Notes: a model not told the origin generated them from the sequence alone. Positions 28,110 through 36,458 are shown, counted from the first letter of the stretch. The stretch: 64,000 nt of DNA from Pirellula sp. SH-Sr6A (GCF_001610875.1 NZ_CP011272.1:5313988-5377987), one strand, 5' to 3'. Program-made: numbers and translations.

Positions 28110-30311
28110 TTAGGCGAGTCTCGCCTCTTTGTAGTTGATCCAAGGCGATGCCAACTGAACGGCAAAGGACGTGACACCTGCGAGAAGCAAGCACCAGGGC
28201 ATTGGAAACGCGAAAAGTCCTTGCACCAACGCGGCCATGGCGACCGACCAAGCAATCGTCCAAATGCTAAACCGGCTACGTCGTAGAACGTCCGCTTGTC
28301 TCCACCACCTCACGATCCACATCAAACAGCAAAAGTATGCGATGTGGGCAGGCAAGAGAGGCTCGCCTCCCTCGCTGTAAAATCCCTTCCACGCTTTGTT
28401 CCAGTCCGGGGAGCGAAATTCCACGCTCCCCCATTGGGTGGACGTGATCTCCTGCCAAGGAATGTACAGCCAATCGCTGAGACCGTAGCTTGCTAGGCCT
28501 AGCATGACGCCGGAGGACATCAAGACGAATCGATAGACAATGGAGTCCTCCGATTGTGTCTCCCACCGTCGTGCAAAGAAGATAACAGTCCAGGACGTCA
28601 GGAGGGCCATGACGCCTGTCCAAGCGATCCCTCCCAGCCAAGGCGTACTATCTCCTTCGTATCTCGCGTGAAGCAAAAGCGAGCTCGCCAGCGCGAGCGA
28701 CGCAATGACTGCCCCCGAAAATCCCCAGGAACGAGTTCTCGCATAGGTCTTCGCCCAGACTCCTCTGACATGAAGTTGTTCGCGTTGGTCCTTTTGCCAA
28801 TTCCTCAATGCAACCCGGTATGGCACTGGGGTGGTCTTAGCAACTGGCTGCGCCGGAGCAAAAACCGTCGCACCTCTGGGAGCGCCCGCAACAGGAGGAA
28901 CATGGTTGGTGGCTGCAAAGGAGGGTTTCAGCGGCAAGAAAGTTTTCTGCGCCCGCGCCGGGCCTCCTGTCAAGAACCAAACAATGTAGTAGATCACATA
29001 GCCGAACAAAGCCATGAATCCGAGGGGAGCAATCCATCCACCGTTGGTGATAAGCAAGATGATGGAGAACGCGATGACGACCCCGCGCATCCCAGCAGGT
29101 AGGCTTCGAAACCAAGCCTGCGCTTCGCCGATAGCTTGATGAACAGCTCGCGCGACCGGTTCGTGGTAAAGGGGGGATTGGCTGGCTGCAGCCGCATTGT
29201 GTCCTCCCGGGAACGCTTTGTTCGGTCCCAACGGAATGGCGCCGAGGGCAGCCAAACTGACGGCCGGGCCTCCTGCCAAGGTTGGATGATCGTTCCCAAG
29301 TTGCTTGGCGCCCGATGGTGAGACACCGGGGATAGGACCGGGTTGTTTTGGAAGAACGGGTGGCATGGCTCCCACATTGGGAGAACCGTTCAAGCTGCGG
29401 ATTGCCATACCGCTGCGGTCCAACTCCCAACCAATCGCCGCCAGCATCTCGCGACAGTCGCTAAACCGAGAACCAGCGTTTTTGGCCAGTGCTTTCTGGA
29501 TAGTATAGGCGAAGGGTTGGGGAAGCATGCTGACATCCGGATCCGCGGTCAAATGCTTCAGGATGATTTCCTGGCTGCTCTCGCCATCAAACGGTACGAC
29601 ACCGGTCAACATTTCATAGAGAATGACACCGAGCGAGTAGATGTCGATCTCTTTGCCGTACTGTCCCTTGCCAATTTCGGGGGCCATGTAGTGGAATGTG
29701 CCTACGCTTTCGGTTTGGCCCCCTCGGCGCGACGTGCTGATGTACTTGCTCAAACCATAGTCGCCAATTTTTACGAGCGAGTTGTCGATAAAGACGTTGG
29801 CGGGCTTCAAATCGCGGTGCACGATCCCTTGGTCGTGCAAATAAGCGACTCCGGCGGCGAGTTGCGCGAAGAGGGAAATGGTTTCTTCCAAATCGACGTG
29901 AGTGGAGTGGCGGTCGATTCGATCGCGAAGTGATTCTCCCGCGATGAACTCCATTACGATCCAGCCTTGGTCCTCTTTGTCGAATCGAATGTCATAGATC
30001 CCGACCAAGTTCGGATGGCGAAGATTGAGACAGTGCCGCACCCCGCGGACTTCGACCTCCAAGTTCTTTTGGATTCGCTTCAAGGCGACTTCTTTGCCTG
30101 ATTCGCTTTCGGCAAAGTACACCTCTCCAAAGCCGCCGGTGCCGACGCCCCGTTTTATGACATACCCATCGAGCGGCTTGTCTCCATTGCCGTATTGGAA
30201 CTTCATCGAAGCACCGAAGTTTCTATTCTGATTTGGAGGAGAAGGCTTAAGACTAGTACCGGGCTGCTCTGGAACGGGAGGAGATTTCCAGCGGTTCAAG
30301 ACGGCAAACAT
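28110..30311 (-). CDS. Polytopic membrane Ser/Thr protein kinase
   Basis: 733 residues from the ATG at 30309-30311, which has GGAAG 6 nt upstream; a longer in-frame start would add about 118 unlikely residues. The Hanks-type kinase domain spans about 45-310: glycine loop GVGTGGFGEVY, catalytic Lys in VALKRI, catalytic loop HRDLKPAN at 165-172, and DYG instead of DFG at 184-186, then MAPEIGKGQYGKEIDIYSLG. A Pro/Gly-rich linker follows, then one or two helices near 420-460 and about five more to the C-terminus. It heads a set with an anchored protein and an ECF sigma factor and lies just after an FHA-like gene. The membrane part may sense an envelope signal. Confidence 0.9.
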   Translation of the reverse strand: MFAVLNRWKSPPVPEQPGTSLKPSPPNQNRNFGASMKFQYGNGDKPLDGYVIKRGVGTGGFGEVYFAESESGKEVALKRIQKNLEVEVRGVRHCLNLRHPNLVGIYDIRFDKEDQGWIVMEFIAGESLRDRIDRHSTHVDLEETISLFAQLAAGVAYLHDQGIVHRDLKPANVFIDNSLVKIGDYGLSKYISTSRRGGQTESVGTFHYMAPEIGKGQYGKEIDIYSLGVILYEMLTGVVPFDGESSQEIILKHLTADPDVSMLPQPFAYTIQKALAKNAGSRFSDCREMLAAIGWELDRSGMAIRSLNGSPNVGAMPPVLPKQPGPIPGVSPSGAKQLGNDHPTLAGGPAVSLAALGAIPLGPNKAFPGGHNAAAASQSPLYHEPVARAVHQAIGEAQAWFRSLPAGMRGVVIAFSIILLITNGGWIAPLGFMALFGYVIYYIVWFLTGGPARAQKTFLPLKPSFAATNHVPPVAGAPRGATVFAPAQPVAKTTPVPYRVALRNWQKDQREQLHVRGVWAKTYARTRSWGFSGAVIASLALASSLLLHARYEGDSTPWLGGIAWTGVMALLTSWTVIFFARRWETQSEDSIVYRFVLMSSGVMLGLASYGLSDWLYIPWQEITSTQWGSVEFRSPDWNKAWKGFYSEGGEPLLPAHIAYFCCLMWIVRWWRQADVLRRSRFSIWTIAWSVAMAALVQGLFAFPMPWCLLLAGVTSFAVQLASPWINYKEARLA

Positions 30312-30415
30312 GGCACTTCCTTCTGGCGTCCAGAGACGTAAAACCTCTTGTTGAAAGAGGTGTCTAAACGGTTTTTCTAGAAGTGCTTTCGTTTGTATTC
30401 CTGAAATCTTGGCTT

Positions 30416-31027
30416 TTATTCTACTATCATGGAGATTTCCCCACCGGTGATTTTTTGGCCAGGAACAAGCCGAAACGGGGCGCTCTGTTCTCGATCTCCG
30501 ATCGTTAAGGACAAACCATCGGGAGGGCGTACCCACCACTCTTGTCCATGTCGAAAGAGAAGAAGAGTGTGCTGCCAGTCGTGGCAGCGAATGTGCGCTT
30601 GATCGGACGGGCCAATCACACAAGCATCGCCCAGCAAAATCGCGGCATCGAGCAGCGGCTGCCAACGGTGAGGGGGCTGCAACTCCAGTCGAGAGGAACA
30701 GCTCAACGGCGAAGGTCGCGAGTACAAGAGTTCAACATTCCCCAGCTGGAATCGGTCGAGGTGGTGCAGGACGACCGGATTTTGAATTGCCTCGCCCCGC
30801 AATTTTACTTCGGTGATAGGTTGCAGAATGTAATCCTCACCTACTTTGCGAATCGCTGCAGCGCGACGGCTTAAGCTCCCGCGAATGCAAAGGTCCGCGA
30901 CACTGTCAGGGGTCGCTTGCCCCAGCACCAGTTCCTCTGCCTGGCAAAGGGCAAACGAACCGACTCCGTCGATCCAAAGGACGACAGGAGCAGAGGGAAA
31001 TGGCCCGTGAGTAACTGGCTCTGGCAT
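30416..31027 (-). CDS. FHA-like domain protein
   Basis: 203 residues from the ATG at 31025-31027; a longer frame upstream has no coding character. The segment DLCIRGSLSRRAAAIRKVGEDYILQPI resembles the core of a forkhead-associated fold (phosphopeptide-binding Arg/Ser-Arg region), and the C-terminus LTIGDREQSAPFRLVPGQKI could be a second such beta-sandwich. The second half also has GDACVIGPSDQAHIRCHDW, again FHA-like. The usual conserved His after SR is replaced by Ala, so phosphothreonine binding is uncertain. It sits 105 bp before the Ser/Thr kinase gene, the expected company for an FHA protein. Confidence 0.65.
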   Translation of the reverse strand: MPEPVTHGPFPSAPVVLWIDGVGSFALCQAEELVLGQATPDSVADLCIRGSLSRRAAAIRKVGEDYILQPITEVKLRGEAIQNPVVLHHLDRFQLGNVELLYSRPSPLSCSSRLELQPPHRWQPLLDAAILLGDACVIGPSDQAHIRCHDWQHTLLLFRHGQEWWVRPPDGLSLTIGDREQSAPFRLVPGQKITGGEISMIVE

Positions 31028-31207
31028 ATCGGAAGAGGAGACTTGTGCAAGAAATAAGAAATCGAAGCAACCGTTCGCGTCCTGGCTGATTCTATCCCTC
31101 TTTCCGTTCGCATGTCGATTTCTTTGGCCGGTAAACGGCAAACGTGCCGCACAGATCCGAGTCTCCCTCGGGAGCAGCGTCAACAGTAACCCGGCACCCG
31201 ATTCTTT

Positions 31208-31720
31208 TTACCAAGCCGCTTGGTGGGATTGGCTGGGAGCGACGGCCTCGACTTCGTCTTCGCGCGGCGTGAAGGCAGGGGCGGAAGGTACCGGGTGGAA
31301 CTTGGGCCAAGGTGGCTCTTCGGGAGGCTTCACTTTCGATTGGAACCAAGCTTTGCACGCTTCACAGGAAACTTCATGCCGGGCTCGGCATCGATCTTTC
31401 CAGTCCGAGAGTCGTGCACGCGCCAGGAGTCCGGCGTCTTTCCAGCGAGAGGGGATCAGCTCCGGCCTCACCGGTTCAAGGTCGTTCGAGAGCGAATGGC
31501 AATCCTCCCACCCGTTGTCGGCAAGCAATGGCGACCTGTCCGCGCATGAACAGGAAATCGAATGGGTGCTGGAAGGGGCCGAATTGCCCAGAGTGGAGTT
31601 GGGGGCCAAGGCACCTGGGGGCGCGAGAACGATTGCGCAGCCCGACAGGGAAATGCACATGCTCGTTATTCCTAGCCAACCAAGTGACTGCCGAATCAAC
31701 GTTGAATCCCCTAAACCCAT
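31208..31720 (-). CDS. Exported lipoprotein, unknown function
   Basis: 170 residues. The signal sequence ends in the lipobox SLSGC (Cys near residue 28), so the protein should be lipid-anchored. The mature part is Ser/Pro-rich with paired Cys (SCSC, CHSL, CEAC) and ends in an acidic stretch. No family was recognised. It is the most upstream gene of the minus-strand kinase/FHA/ECF set, but a 180-bp gap separates it from the FHA-like gene, so co-transcription is uncertain. Confidence 0.62.
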   Translation of the reverse strand: MGLGDSTLIRQSLGWLGITSMCISLSGCAIVLAPPGALAPNSTLGNSAPSSTHSISCSCADRSPLLADNGWEDCHSLSNDLEPVRPELIPSRWKDAGLLARARLSDWKDRCRARHEVSCEACKAWFQSKVKPPEEPPWPKFHPVPSAPAFTPREDEVEAVAPSQSHQAAW

Positions 31721-31824
31721 ACGCCGGATGCTCGATGCGGATTCCCGCTCATCCTAGTTTTCGACCGGCCGAACCCTCCCGCTTGAGAGAGAGTGCAACG
31801 ATTAGGGAATTTGTACCGGTCGTT

Positions 31825-32352
31825 TCAGCTAGCCGGAGCAGCGGTTTGAAGCGTTTTGAGGTAGTCGACTGGAATAGGAATTCCCTTAAGGATTCCTTCC
31901 ACAACGATGTTTCGGCCCACGATTCCCTGAAATCGGCATACGATCAGACGGGGCTTGCGGACCTTGAGTAGCTCGCACATGACGACGAGCCGCGAGCCTG
32001 GGAGGACCGGATCTCGGAACCGGACATCCTCCAATCCGCCGAATCCGACCATCGATTCCCCAAGCAATTTGTACTTGTGGGAACAATAGCAGCACACCTG
32101 CGCAACGGCCTCGAGCATCACCACGCCCGGCATGAGCGGCATTCCGGGCATGTGACCCCGGACCCAGAACTCGTCCTGGGTAAGGTCTTTGTAGCCTACG
32201 CATGCAACCTTGACGGGGTCTTCGTAGACGATGGCCGTCAATTGCTCCATCTCGAACCGTTGAGGGTTGTATTTGCGAATCTCATCGATGTCCGCCAAGA
32301 CATTGTCGAAGTCGATGGTATCCGGATCGACGATGAACTCTTTCGCAACCAA
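31825..32352 (-). CDS. fabZ: 3-hydroxyacyl-ACP dehydratase FabZ-like (hotdog fold)
   Basis: 175 residues, dehydrating beta-hydroxyacyl-ACP in fatty-acid synthesis, or a close hotdog relative. The catalytic motif GHMPGMPLMPGVVMLEA places His at 67 and Glu at 81, as in FabZ (HFPxxPxxPGVxxxE), with Met for Phe. VRFRDPVLPGSRL is the second family motif. The N-terminus is about 30 residues longer than E. coli FabZ. It follows a 32-residue basic peptide gene by 72 bp on the same strand. Confidence 0.88.
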   Translation of the reverse strand: MVAKEFIVDPDTIDFDNVLADIDEIRKYNPQRFEMEQLTAIVYEDPVKVACVGYKDLTQDEFWVRGHMPGMPLMPGVVMLEAVAQVCCYCSHKYKLLGESMVGFGGLEDVRFRDPVLPGSRLVVMCELLKVRKPRLIVCRFQGIVGRNIVVEGILKGIPIPVDYLKTLQTAAPAS

Positions 32353-32424
32353 AGTAGATCCTCGTTCAAAAGCGAGAGGGGATGCAAAGCGTCCCGGAGA
32401 CGCTCAGAGCAACTCCGGATGGGC

Positions 32425-32523
32425 TTAGGTGCGGACCTTGCGTCGCTTTGCCTTGCGGGCCTTGCTGTTGGCGGCGCGCTGTCCGTGATTCGCCTTCTTG
32501 AGCTTTCGGTGTGGCTTGACCAT
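32425..32523 (-). CDS. Very basic 32-residue peptide
   Basis: A 33-codon frame (ATG at 32521-32523, TAA at 32425-32427) encodes a peptide beginning MVKPHRKLKKANHGQ and ending KAKRRKVRT. It has 8 Lys and 6 Arg in 32 residues and no acidic residues. An AGGA lies about 11 nt upstream of the ATG. Composition resembles tiny ribosome-associated proteins such as Thx or bL36-class peptides, and it precedes fabZ on the same strand. I believe similar peptides occur in other planctomycetes but could not check. It is too short for most gene finders. Confidence 0.68.
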   Translation of the reverse strand: MVKPHRKLKKANHGQRAANSKARKAKRRKVRT

Positions 32524-32885
32524 TTCTGTCTTATCCTGACGACTTGGGTGACCTGAGAAGTGTAAAAATTCCTATTCGGGCAAGACTCGGTGTGTGCTGC
32601 AACTTTTCCTACGCGATTAGGTCGCGGGCGATCAGGGATCGCAATGGACCTCTCGCGTTTGCAGAAAACGGGCGAACCGCAACCTCTGCAAAAGACGAGC
32701 ACCCTGGGGGCCAAGCCGATTCGGGCCGAATAGAATAGCAGGATCGATAATAGCTGCAAAGTCAAATTTGACTTGCCGGCCCAGGCATTCCGGGCATATT
32801 ATAAGACAATCGTTTACGAGAGAACTCGTTCTGCCCGAAGGACGACGATTATAGAGGTTACTTTTGTTGGTGATGAGGATCTCAG
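32524..32885. other. Divergent intergenic region ahead of the basic peptide and IscA genes
   Basis: 362 bp between divergent genes. On the plus side it contains a 16-bp perfect palindrome and a -35/-10 pair (listed separately). No extra gene with a ribosome binding site was found. Confidence 0.5.
32759..32802 (+). promoter_or_regulatory. Promoter with palindromic operator-like site upstream of the IscA-type gene
   Basis: AAGTCAAATTTGACTT (32759-32774) is a perfect 16-bp palindrome. It overlaps TTGCCG (32773-32778), which lies 18 bp from TATTAT (32797-32802), an acceptable -35/-10 pair. A dimeric repressor bound to the palindrome would occlude the -35. Start of the gene is at 32886. Confidence 0.5.
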
Positions 32886-33215
32886 ATGGCGTTTAGTTTG
32901 TCAGAAGTCGCTGCCGAAGAGCTGAAAAAAGCGTACACCGAAGCCAGCTTTGGCCCCGAAACCTTTGTTCGTGTTGGTGTGATGGCCGGAGGCTGTGCTG
33001 GTTTCCAGTATTCGCTCCAATTCGATGACAAGTTCGATGAAAACAAAGACTCCCGCTATGAGCAACACGGGGTCAACTACGTCATCGACAAGAAGAGTGC
33101 CCTGCTCCTCGATGGAGCAACGCTCGGTTACCACAAGAGCTTGGAGCGGCAAGGGTTTACGTTTGAAAACCCGAATGAAGTGAAGTCTTGCGGATGCGGG
33201 AAATCCTTCCAATAG
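32886..33215 (+). CDS. IscA/ErpA-type (HesB) iron-sulfur cluster assembly protein
   Basis: 109 residues, an A-type carrier that binds or passes on [Fe-S] clusters. The three ligand cysteines are present: Cys37 in MAGGCAGFQY and Cys102 and Cys104 in SCGCGKSF. Length and the LSEVAAEELKK start are typical. It cannot be decided between IscA, SufA and ErpA. It stands alone, with its own promoter region carrying a palindrome and a strong terminator 70 bp downstream. Confidence 0.93.
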   Translation: MAFSLSEVAAEELKKAYTEASFGPETFVRVGVMAGGCAGFQYSLQFDDKFDENKDSRYEQHGVNYVIDKKSALLLDGATLGYHKSLERQGFTFENPNEVKSCGCGKSFQ

Positions 33216-33284
33216 CAGTGCGGGAATCCCTGCCGATTCGACCACGGGACGAATCGGTGCTCCGGGGACGCCGATAGCAACAAA

Positions 33285-33321
33285 AACAAAAGGAGAGGGG
33301 AAGCCCTCTCCTTTTTTTGTT
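33285..33321 (+). terminator. Rho-independent terminator after the IscA-type gene
   Basis: GGAGAGGG (33292-33299), loop GAAG, CCCTCTCC (33304-33311), then seven T. An A-rich left flank extends the stem and would let it act in both directions. Confidence 0.9.
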
Positions 33322-33437
33322 TCAATACGACCACTTGCCGTCTTTTGGTGGTTTCTTTGCCATAAACATATTGACAAAGACTGACAATGCGCAATAATCC
33401 GGGAGCTCGAAACACGCGAATCTGGAGTTTGGATTCC

Positions 33438-33680
33438 ATGGCCCAATCGATACGGTTTTTGCGCAGCTGCCCGAGCTGTCACAAGTCCTTGCAGATTTCC
33501 ATTGAACACCTTGGCAAGGATGTTGTCTGTCATCTCTGCGGCGCGCACTTTCGCGCATCCGCGGTGGACGCGAGCGTGGCGAAGCCCGTCGACGAGTTCG
33601 ACTTGCGGGTGGCGCGTTTGATCCAAGCGGCCGATCGGCAATTGGAGCATTACTCTGGCGTCGCCGCTTCTCGCGATTAG
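33438..33680 (+). CDS. Small zinc-ribbon protein, unknown function
   Basis: 80 residues from the ATG at 33438, preceded by GGAG about 10 nt upstream; an in-frame ATG at 33387 would add 17 unlikely residues. CPSC near residue 11 and CHLC near residue 31 form two CXXC pairs of a zinc ribbon (RSCPSCHKSLQI, KDVVCHLCGAHF). The C-terminal half is helical (FDLRVARLIQAADRQLEHY). This resembles short planctomycetal ribbon proteins that precede or fuse to response-regulator or membrane domains. No function can be assigned. Confidence 0.68.
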   Translation: MAQSIRFLRSCPSCHKSLQISIEHLGKDVVCHLCGAHFRASAVDASVAKPVDEFDLRVARLIQAADRQLEHYSGVAASRD

Positions 33681-34547
33681 CAGCCGGTTCGCCCAATGGA
33701 ACGTCGGTTTCCGTTCCTGGCTCTCAGCTCTCAGCTCTCAGCGACCCGTGTTGCCCCCTGTTCGCTGTGTCAGGTGTTACACCGTACATTGGACCAGCAC
33801 CCCCTATTGGCTTCGTGCCGTTCGGTTCGATTTTCAGGGGAACTTGGCTTTCTAGCTAGAGCAGCGCAAGGGGTGCGTTGTATGAGTGTCAGGCGTCCGG
33901 CGAGCGATTGTTCTGCGTCGATCCCTATCTCCTTCGCAAGGTTTGATGCTTCATGAGGAGCTCCTCCCCGCCGGGCTTTATTCGTCAGAACCGCCTGCCT
34001 TTTGGAGGAGCTCCTTGTGGCGATTCGATGAATCTCACTAGGAAGCTCGCCACGAGGCTCACTAGGAAGAGCGCGGAGTACGCCGATCGGAATCGGCGCG
34101 TGGCATGCGAGGTTCCGCAAAAAGCAAATCAGCGACGGGATATTGTTGCTTTTGCTAGCTCACAATCTCGTGCTAGCATTTGAGAGGGGGACTAAATATT
34201 GTGGGGCGTTTGCAATTGAGAAAATCTAACTTAACCTTCTCGCCACTCAAACGTACTCGAACGACGCCCGCTGAGACTCGAATGAGTTGTGTAGTACCTT
34301 TTCCCGTCTTATCGATTTGAGCTTTAAGGAAGCCGTCAAAACAACTTCGGGGGAATGGCTTGTAATGCACCAGTGGTAATTACGGGGTCGTTTCTCTGCC
34401 GACTTGATCACCAGGATGGATTCTTGGTTCCTTTCCTCAAGCCATCAAACCGTTTCCTAGCAATCGTTGACTTGCACTCCCGCGCATCGCGATAGCTGGC
34501 GACCCAGACTCTTGTTATTCATTTTTTGTTAGGAGGATCCTATTAGA
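33681..34547. other. Gene-poor region with several inverted repeats
   Basis: 867 bp with no convincing gene. It holds a triplet CTCAGCT repeat (33721-33739), a perfect 12-bp inverted repeat AGGAGCTCCTCC/GGAGGAGCTCCT (33956-33967 and 34004-34015), a small hairpin CGCCGAT-CGGA-ATCGGCG (34081-34098), and TGCTAGC/GCTAGCA (34153-34159 and 34172-34178). The short frames are not preceded by ribosome binding sites. It may be a decayed gene or mobile remnant, or just a long regulatory region. Confidence 0.5.
33956..34015. repeat. Perfect 12-bp inverted repeat with 36-nt loop
   Basis: AGGAGCTCCTCC at 33956-33967 pairs with GGAGGAGCTCCT at 34004-34015. Each arm also contains the palindrome GGAGCTCC. 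No U-tract follows, so a terminator is unlikely. Confidence 0.6.
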
Positions 34548-35294
34548 ATGAAGCGACCATTGATCGGATTGAATTGTGATTTTCGCGGTGCCAATCAAGG
34601 CACTCCTGCCTACTGTTATTTGGCTGCTGGCTACTTTGATGCCATCGCCAACGCAGGGGGAATTCCTGTACTGGTCCCTCCGATGTCGGACCATGAAAGT
34701 TTGTGCCACATCCTGGATACGCTCGATGGATTTGTGCTCGTCGGTGGAGCCGACTTGGACCCTCGCAACGATGGATATATGCTCCATAGTTCGGTCAGGC
34801 CGATGGAATCGCGACGAGAGGAGTTTGATCGCCGTCTCGCTCAAGAAGTATCGAACCGTCGCATGAGTTTGATGGCCATCGGTGTCGGCCTGCAATTGAT
34901 CAATATCATCGAGGGAGGAAATCTCTTCTATCATATTCCGATCGATGTTCCGCATGCGATTCCCCACCGCGATCCTCATGATCCGAATCACCGCCATTCG
35001 TTGATCGTAGAATCCGACTCCATCCTCGGACGCGTTTATGGTGAAGGTGAGATTCGCGTCACCAGCCGTCACCACATGGCGATCGATCGACTCGCCGATG
35101 CCTTCAAGGTCACGGCGCGATGCCAAGATGGTATTATCGAAGGGATCGAAAGCGCATCGGACGATTGGTTCGTTGTCGGATGCCAATTCCATCCAGAGTC
35201 CCCAGCCGCCAGCGCTTTGGATATCCGTATTTTTGAAGAGTTCGTTGACGGGGTTGTTCGGTTCGCGAACCAGCCGATGCTGGCTGCTGCATAA
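34548..35294 (+). CDS. Class I glutamine amidotransferase-like (PuuD/peptidase C26 family) protein lacking the catalytic Cys
   Basis: 248 residues, with the fold of gamma-glutamyl-gamma-aminobutyrate hydrolases. N-terminal RPLIGLNCDFRG, VLVGGADLDPRNDG, and C-terminal GCQFHPESPAA (His-x-Glu) are in place. The nucleophile elbow, normally G-I-C-R-G-M-Q, reads A-I-G-V-G-L-Q at residues 110-116, so Gly112 stands where Cys is required. The protein is therefore probably not a hydrolase of the usual mechanism; it could be a binding or regulatory paralogue. An AGGAGG Shine-Dalgarno precedes the ATG. A terminator follows. Confidence 0.85.
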   Translation: MKRPLIGLNCDFRGANQGTPAYCYLAAGYFDAIANAGGIPVLVPPMSDHESLCHILDTLDGFVLVGGADLDPRNDGYMLHSSVRPMESRREEFDRRLAQEVSNRRMSLMAIGVGLQLINIIEGGNLFYHIPIDVPHAIPHRDPHDPNHRHSLIVESDSILGRVYGEGEIRVTSRHHMAIDRLADAFKVTARCQDGIIEGIESASDDWFVVGCQFHPESPAASALDIRIFEEFVDGVVRFANQPMLAAA

Positions 35295-35613
35295 AGCCCC
35301 TATCAGGCGCGCGTCTACGGGAGCATGGATGCCCACCCGGGACTGTTTTTATCGGAGACTCGCACGGCGGACGGATTCGGCCAGCGAGTCTCCTTTTCTC
35401 TCCTGCTTTTGTTTGTTCAAAGAGTCTACGAAACAACCTGCATTGGATCGCGGGACCCTCTTTTCCCATGGCGGCGCGGACCCAGGCGTACGGTGGTGAA
35501 TCGACGGGGCGGGCATGGATGCCCTGTTTCGTTGTTCTCTCTGCTGCGGCGCCGAGATTCGCTATACTACCGGCCTCTCTAACCGGTCTCCCCCATTCGG
35601 ATCTCCTTGCATC
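35295..35613. other. Intergenic region with terminator
   Basis: 319 bp. It holds the terminator at 35354-35397 and two copies of GCATGGATGCCC 187 bp apart (near 35324 and 35511), the second forming a short hairpin. No gene was found; an in-frame extension of the next gene upstream is not coding. Confidence 0.45.
35354..35397 (+). terminator. Probable Rho-independent terminator of the amidotransferase-like gene
   Basis: Perfect 10-bp stem GGAGACTCGC (35354-35363) and GCGAGTCTCC (35384-35393) with a 20-nt loop, followed by TTTTCTC. Confidence 0.65.
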
Positions 35614-36429
35614 ATGTCGATTTCCATTCGAAGAGTCGTATTGGCCAGTCTCTTCTCGTTTTCCTTCGTCTCCGGCTCTTTCATGATCCTTCCGGCGTTG
35701 GCACAGGACACGAGCAACAAACCGGCCTCTCCGTCCGATTCCTTCGAGCTGCCACCAACAGATGACGGTATCGAAGGCTCTGGACCGATCCGCCGATACG
35801 ATTGGTTTCGAAATCTTTGGAAGCAACGACGGTCGCAATGGAACAAACAAAAAGAACGAGATCAAGGAGCGTTGGTGTTCTTTGGGGACTCTATCACTCA
35901 AGGTTGGGGGGATAATTTCAAAGGTGAGTTTGAAACGGCGAAACTTGCAAACCGAGGCATCTCGGGCGATACCACGCGAGGTATGCTCCTGCGACTAAAC
36001 GAAGATGTATTGAGTTTGAATCCCAGCGGGATCGTCATGTTGATGGGAACCAACGATCTAGAAGAAAAAGCAGAACCCGAGACGATCGCGAGCAACGTCG
36101 CTCTCATTATCCAAAAAGTTCACCAACACAACCCAAAGACTCCTGTAGTTTTGTGTTTGGTCTTTCCCGCTTCGGAAAGCAAAGCGCGACCTGCATCGAA
36201 GATACGCGAAATCAATCGACTGTTGGAGGCTCGCGTCAAGGACGACGAGAAAGTCACCGTCGTGGATACTTGGTCCCTCTTCGCCAATGACAAAGGGGAC
36301 GCAAAGCCCGAAGAATTTCCCGATCTCCTTCACCCCAACGATATCGCATATCGCAAGTGGGCCCAAACGCTTCGTCCGGTGCTGGAAGCCAATAAGCTGA
36401 TCGCGCCGACCACACCTTCGAAAGAGTAG
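35614..36429 (+). CDS. Exported GDSL/SGNH-family esterase
   Basis: 271 residues from the ATG at 35614, which begins a signal peptide (MSISIRRVVLASLFSFSF, cleavage near ALA, residue 30). SGNH blocks: FFGDSITQGWG with the nucleophilic Ser at about 93, NRGISGDTT (block II Gly), MGTNDLE (block III Asn), and the C-terminal DLLHPND with catalytic Asp and His. This is the pattern of platelet-activating-factor acetylhydrolase-like SGNH proteins. It is exported, so it probably deacetylates a glycan or ester in the periplasm; the substrate is unknown. Confidence 0.88.
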   Translation: MSISIRRVVLASLFSFSFVSGSFMILPALAQDTSNKPASPSDSFELPPTDDGIEGSGPIRRYDWFRNLWKQRRSQWNKQKERDQGALVFFGDSITQGWGDNFKGEFETAKLANRGISGDTTRGMLLRLNEDVLSLNPSGIVMLMGTNDLEEKAEPETIASNVALIIQKVHQHNPKTPVVLCLVFPASESKARPASKIREINRLLEARVKDDEKVTVVDTWSLFANDKGDAKPEEFPDLLHPNDIAYRKWAQTLRPVLEANKLIAPTTPSKE

Positions 36430-36458
36430 TCTCCCCCTATCGATTTGGCGAACCACGT

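Noticed and set aside
34173-34370. 65-codon minus-strand frame in the gene-poor gap
   Set aside because: Considered as a transposase remnant, but no transposase motif or ribosome binding site could be seen.
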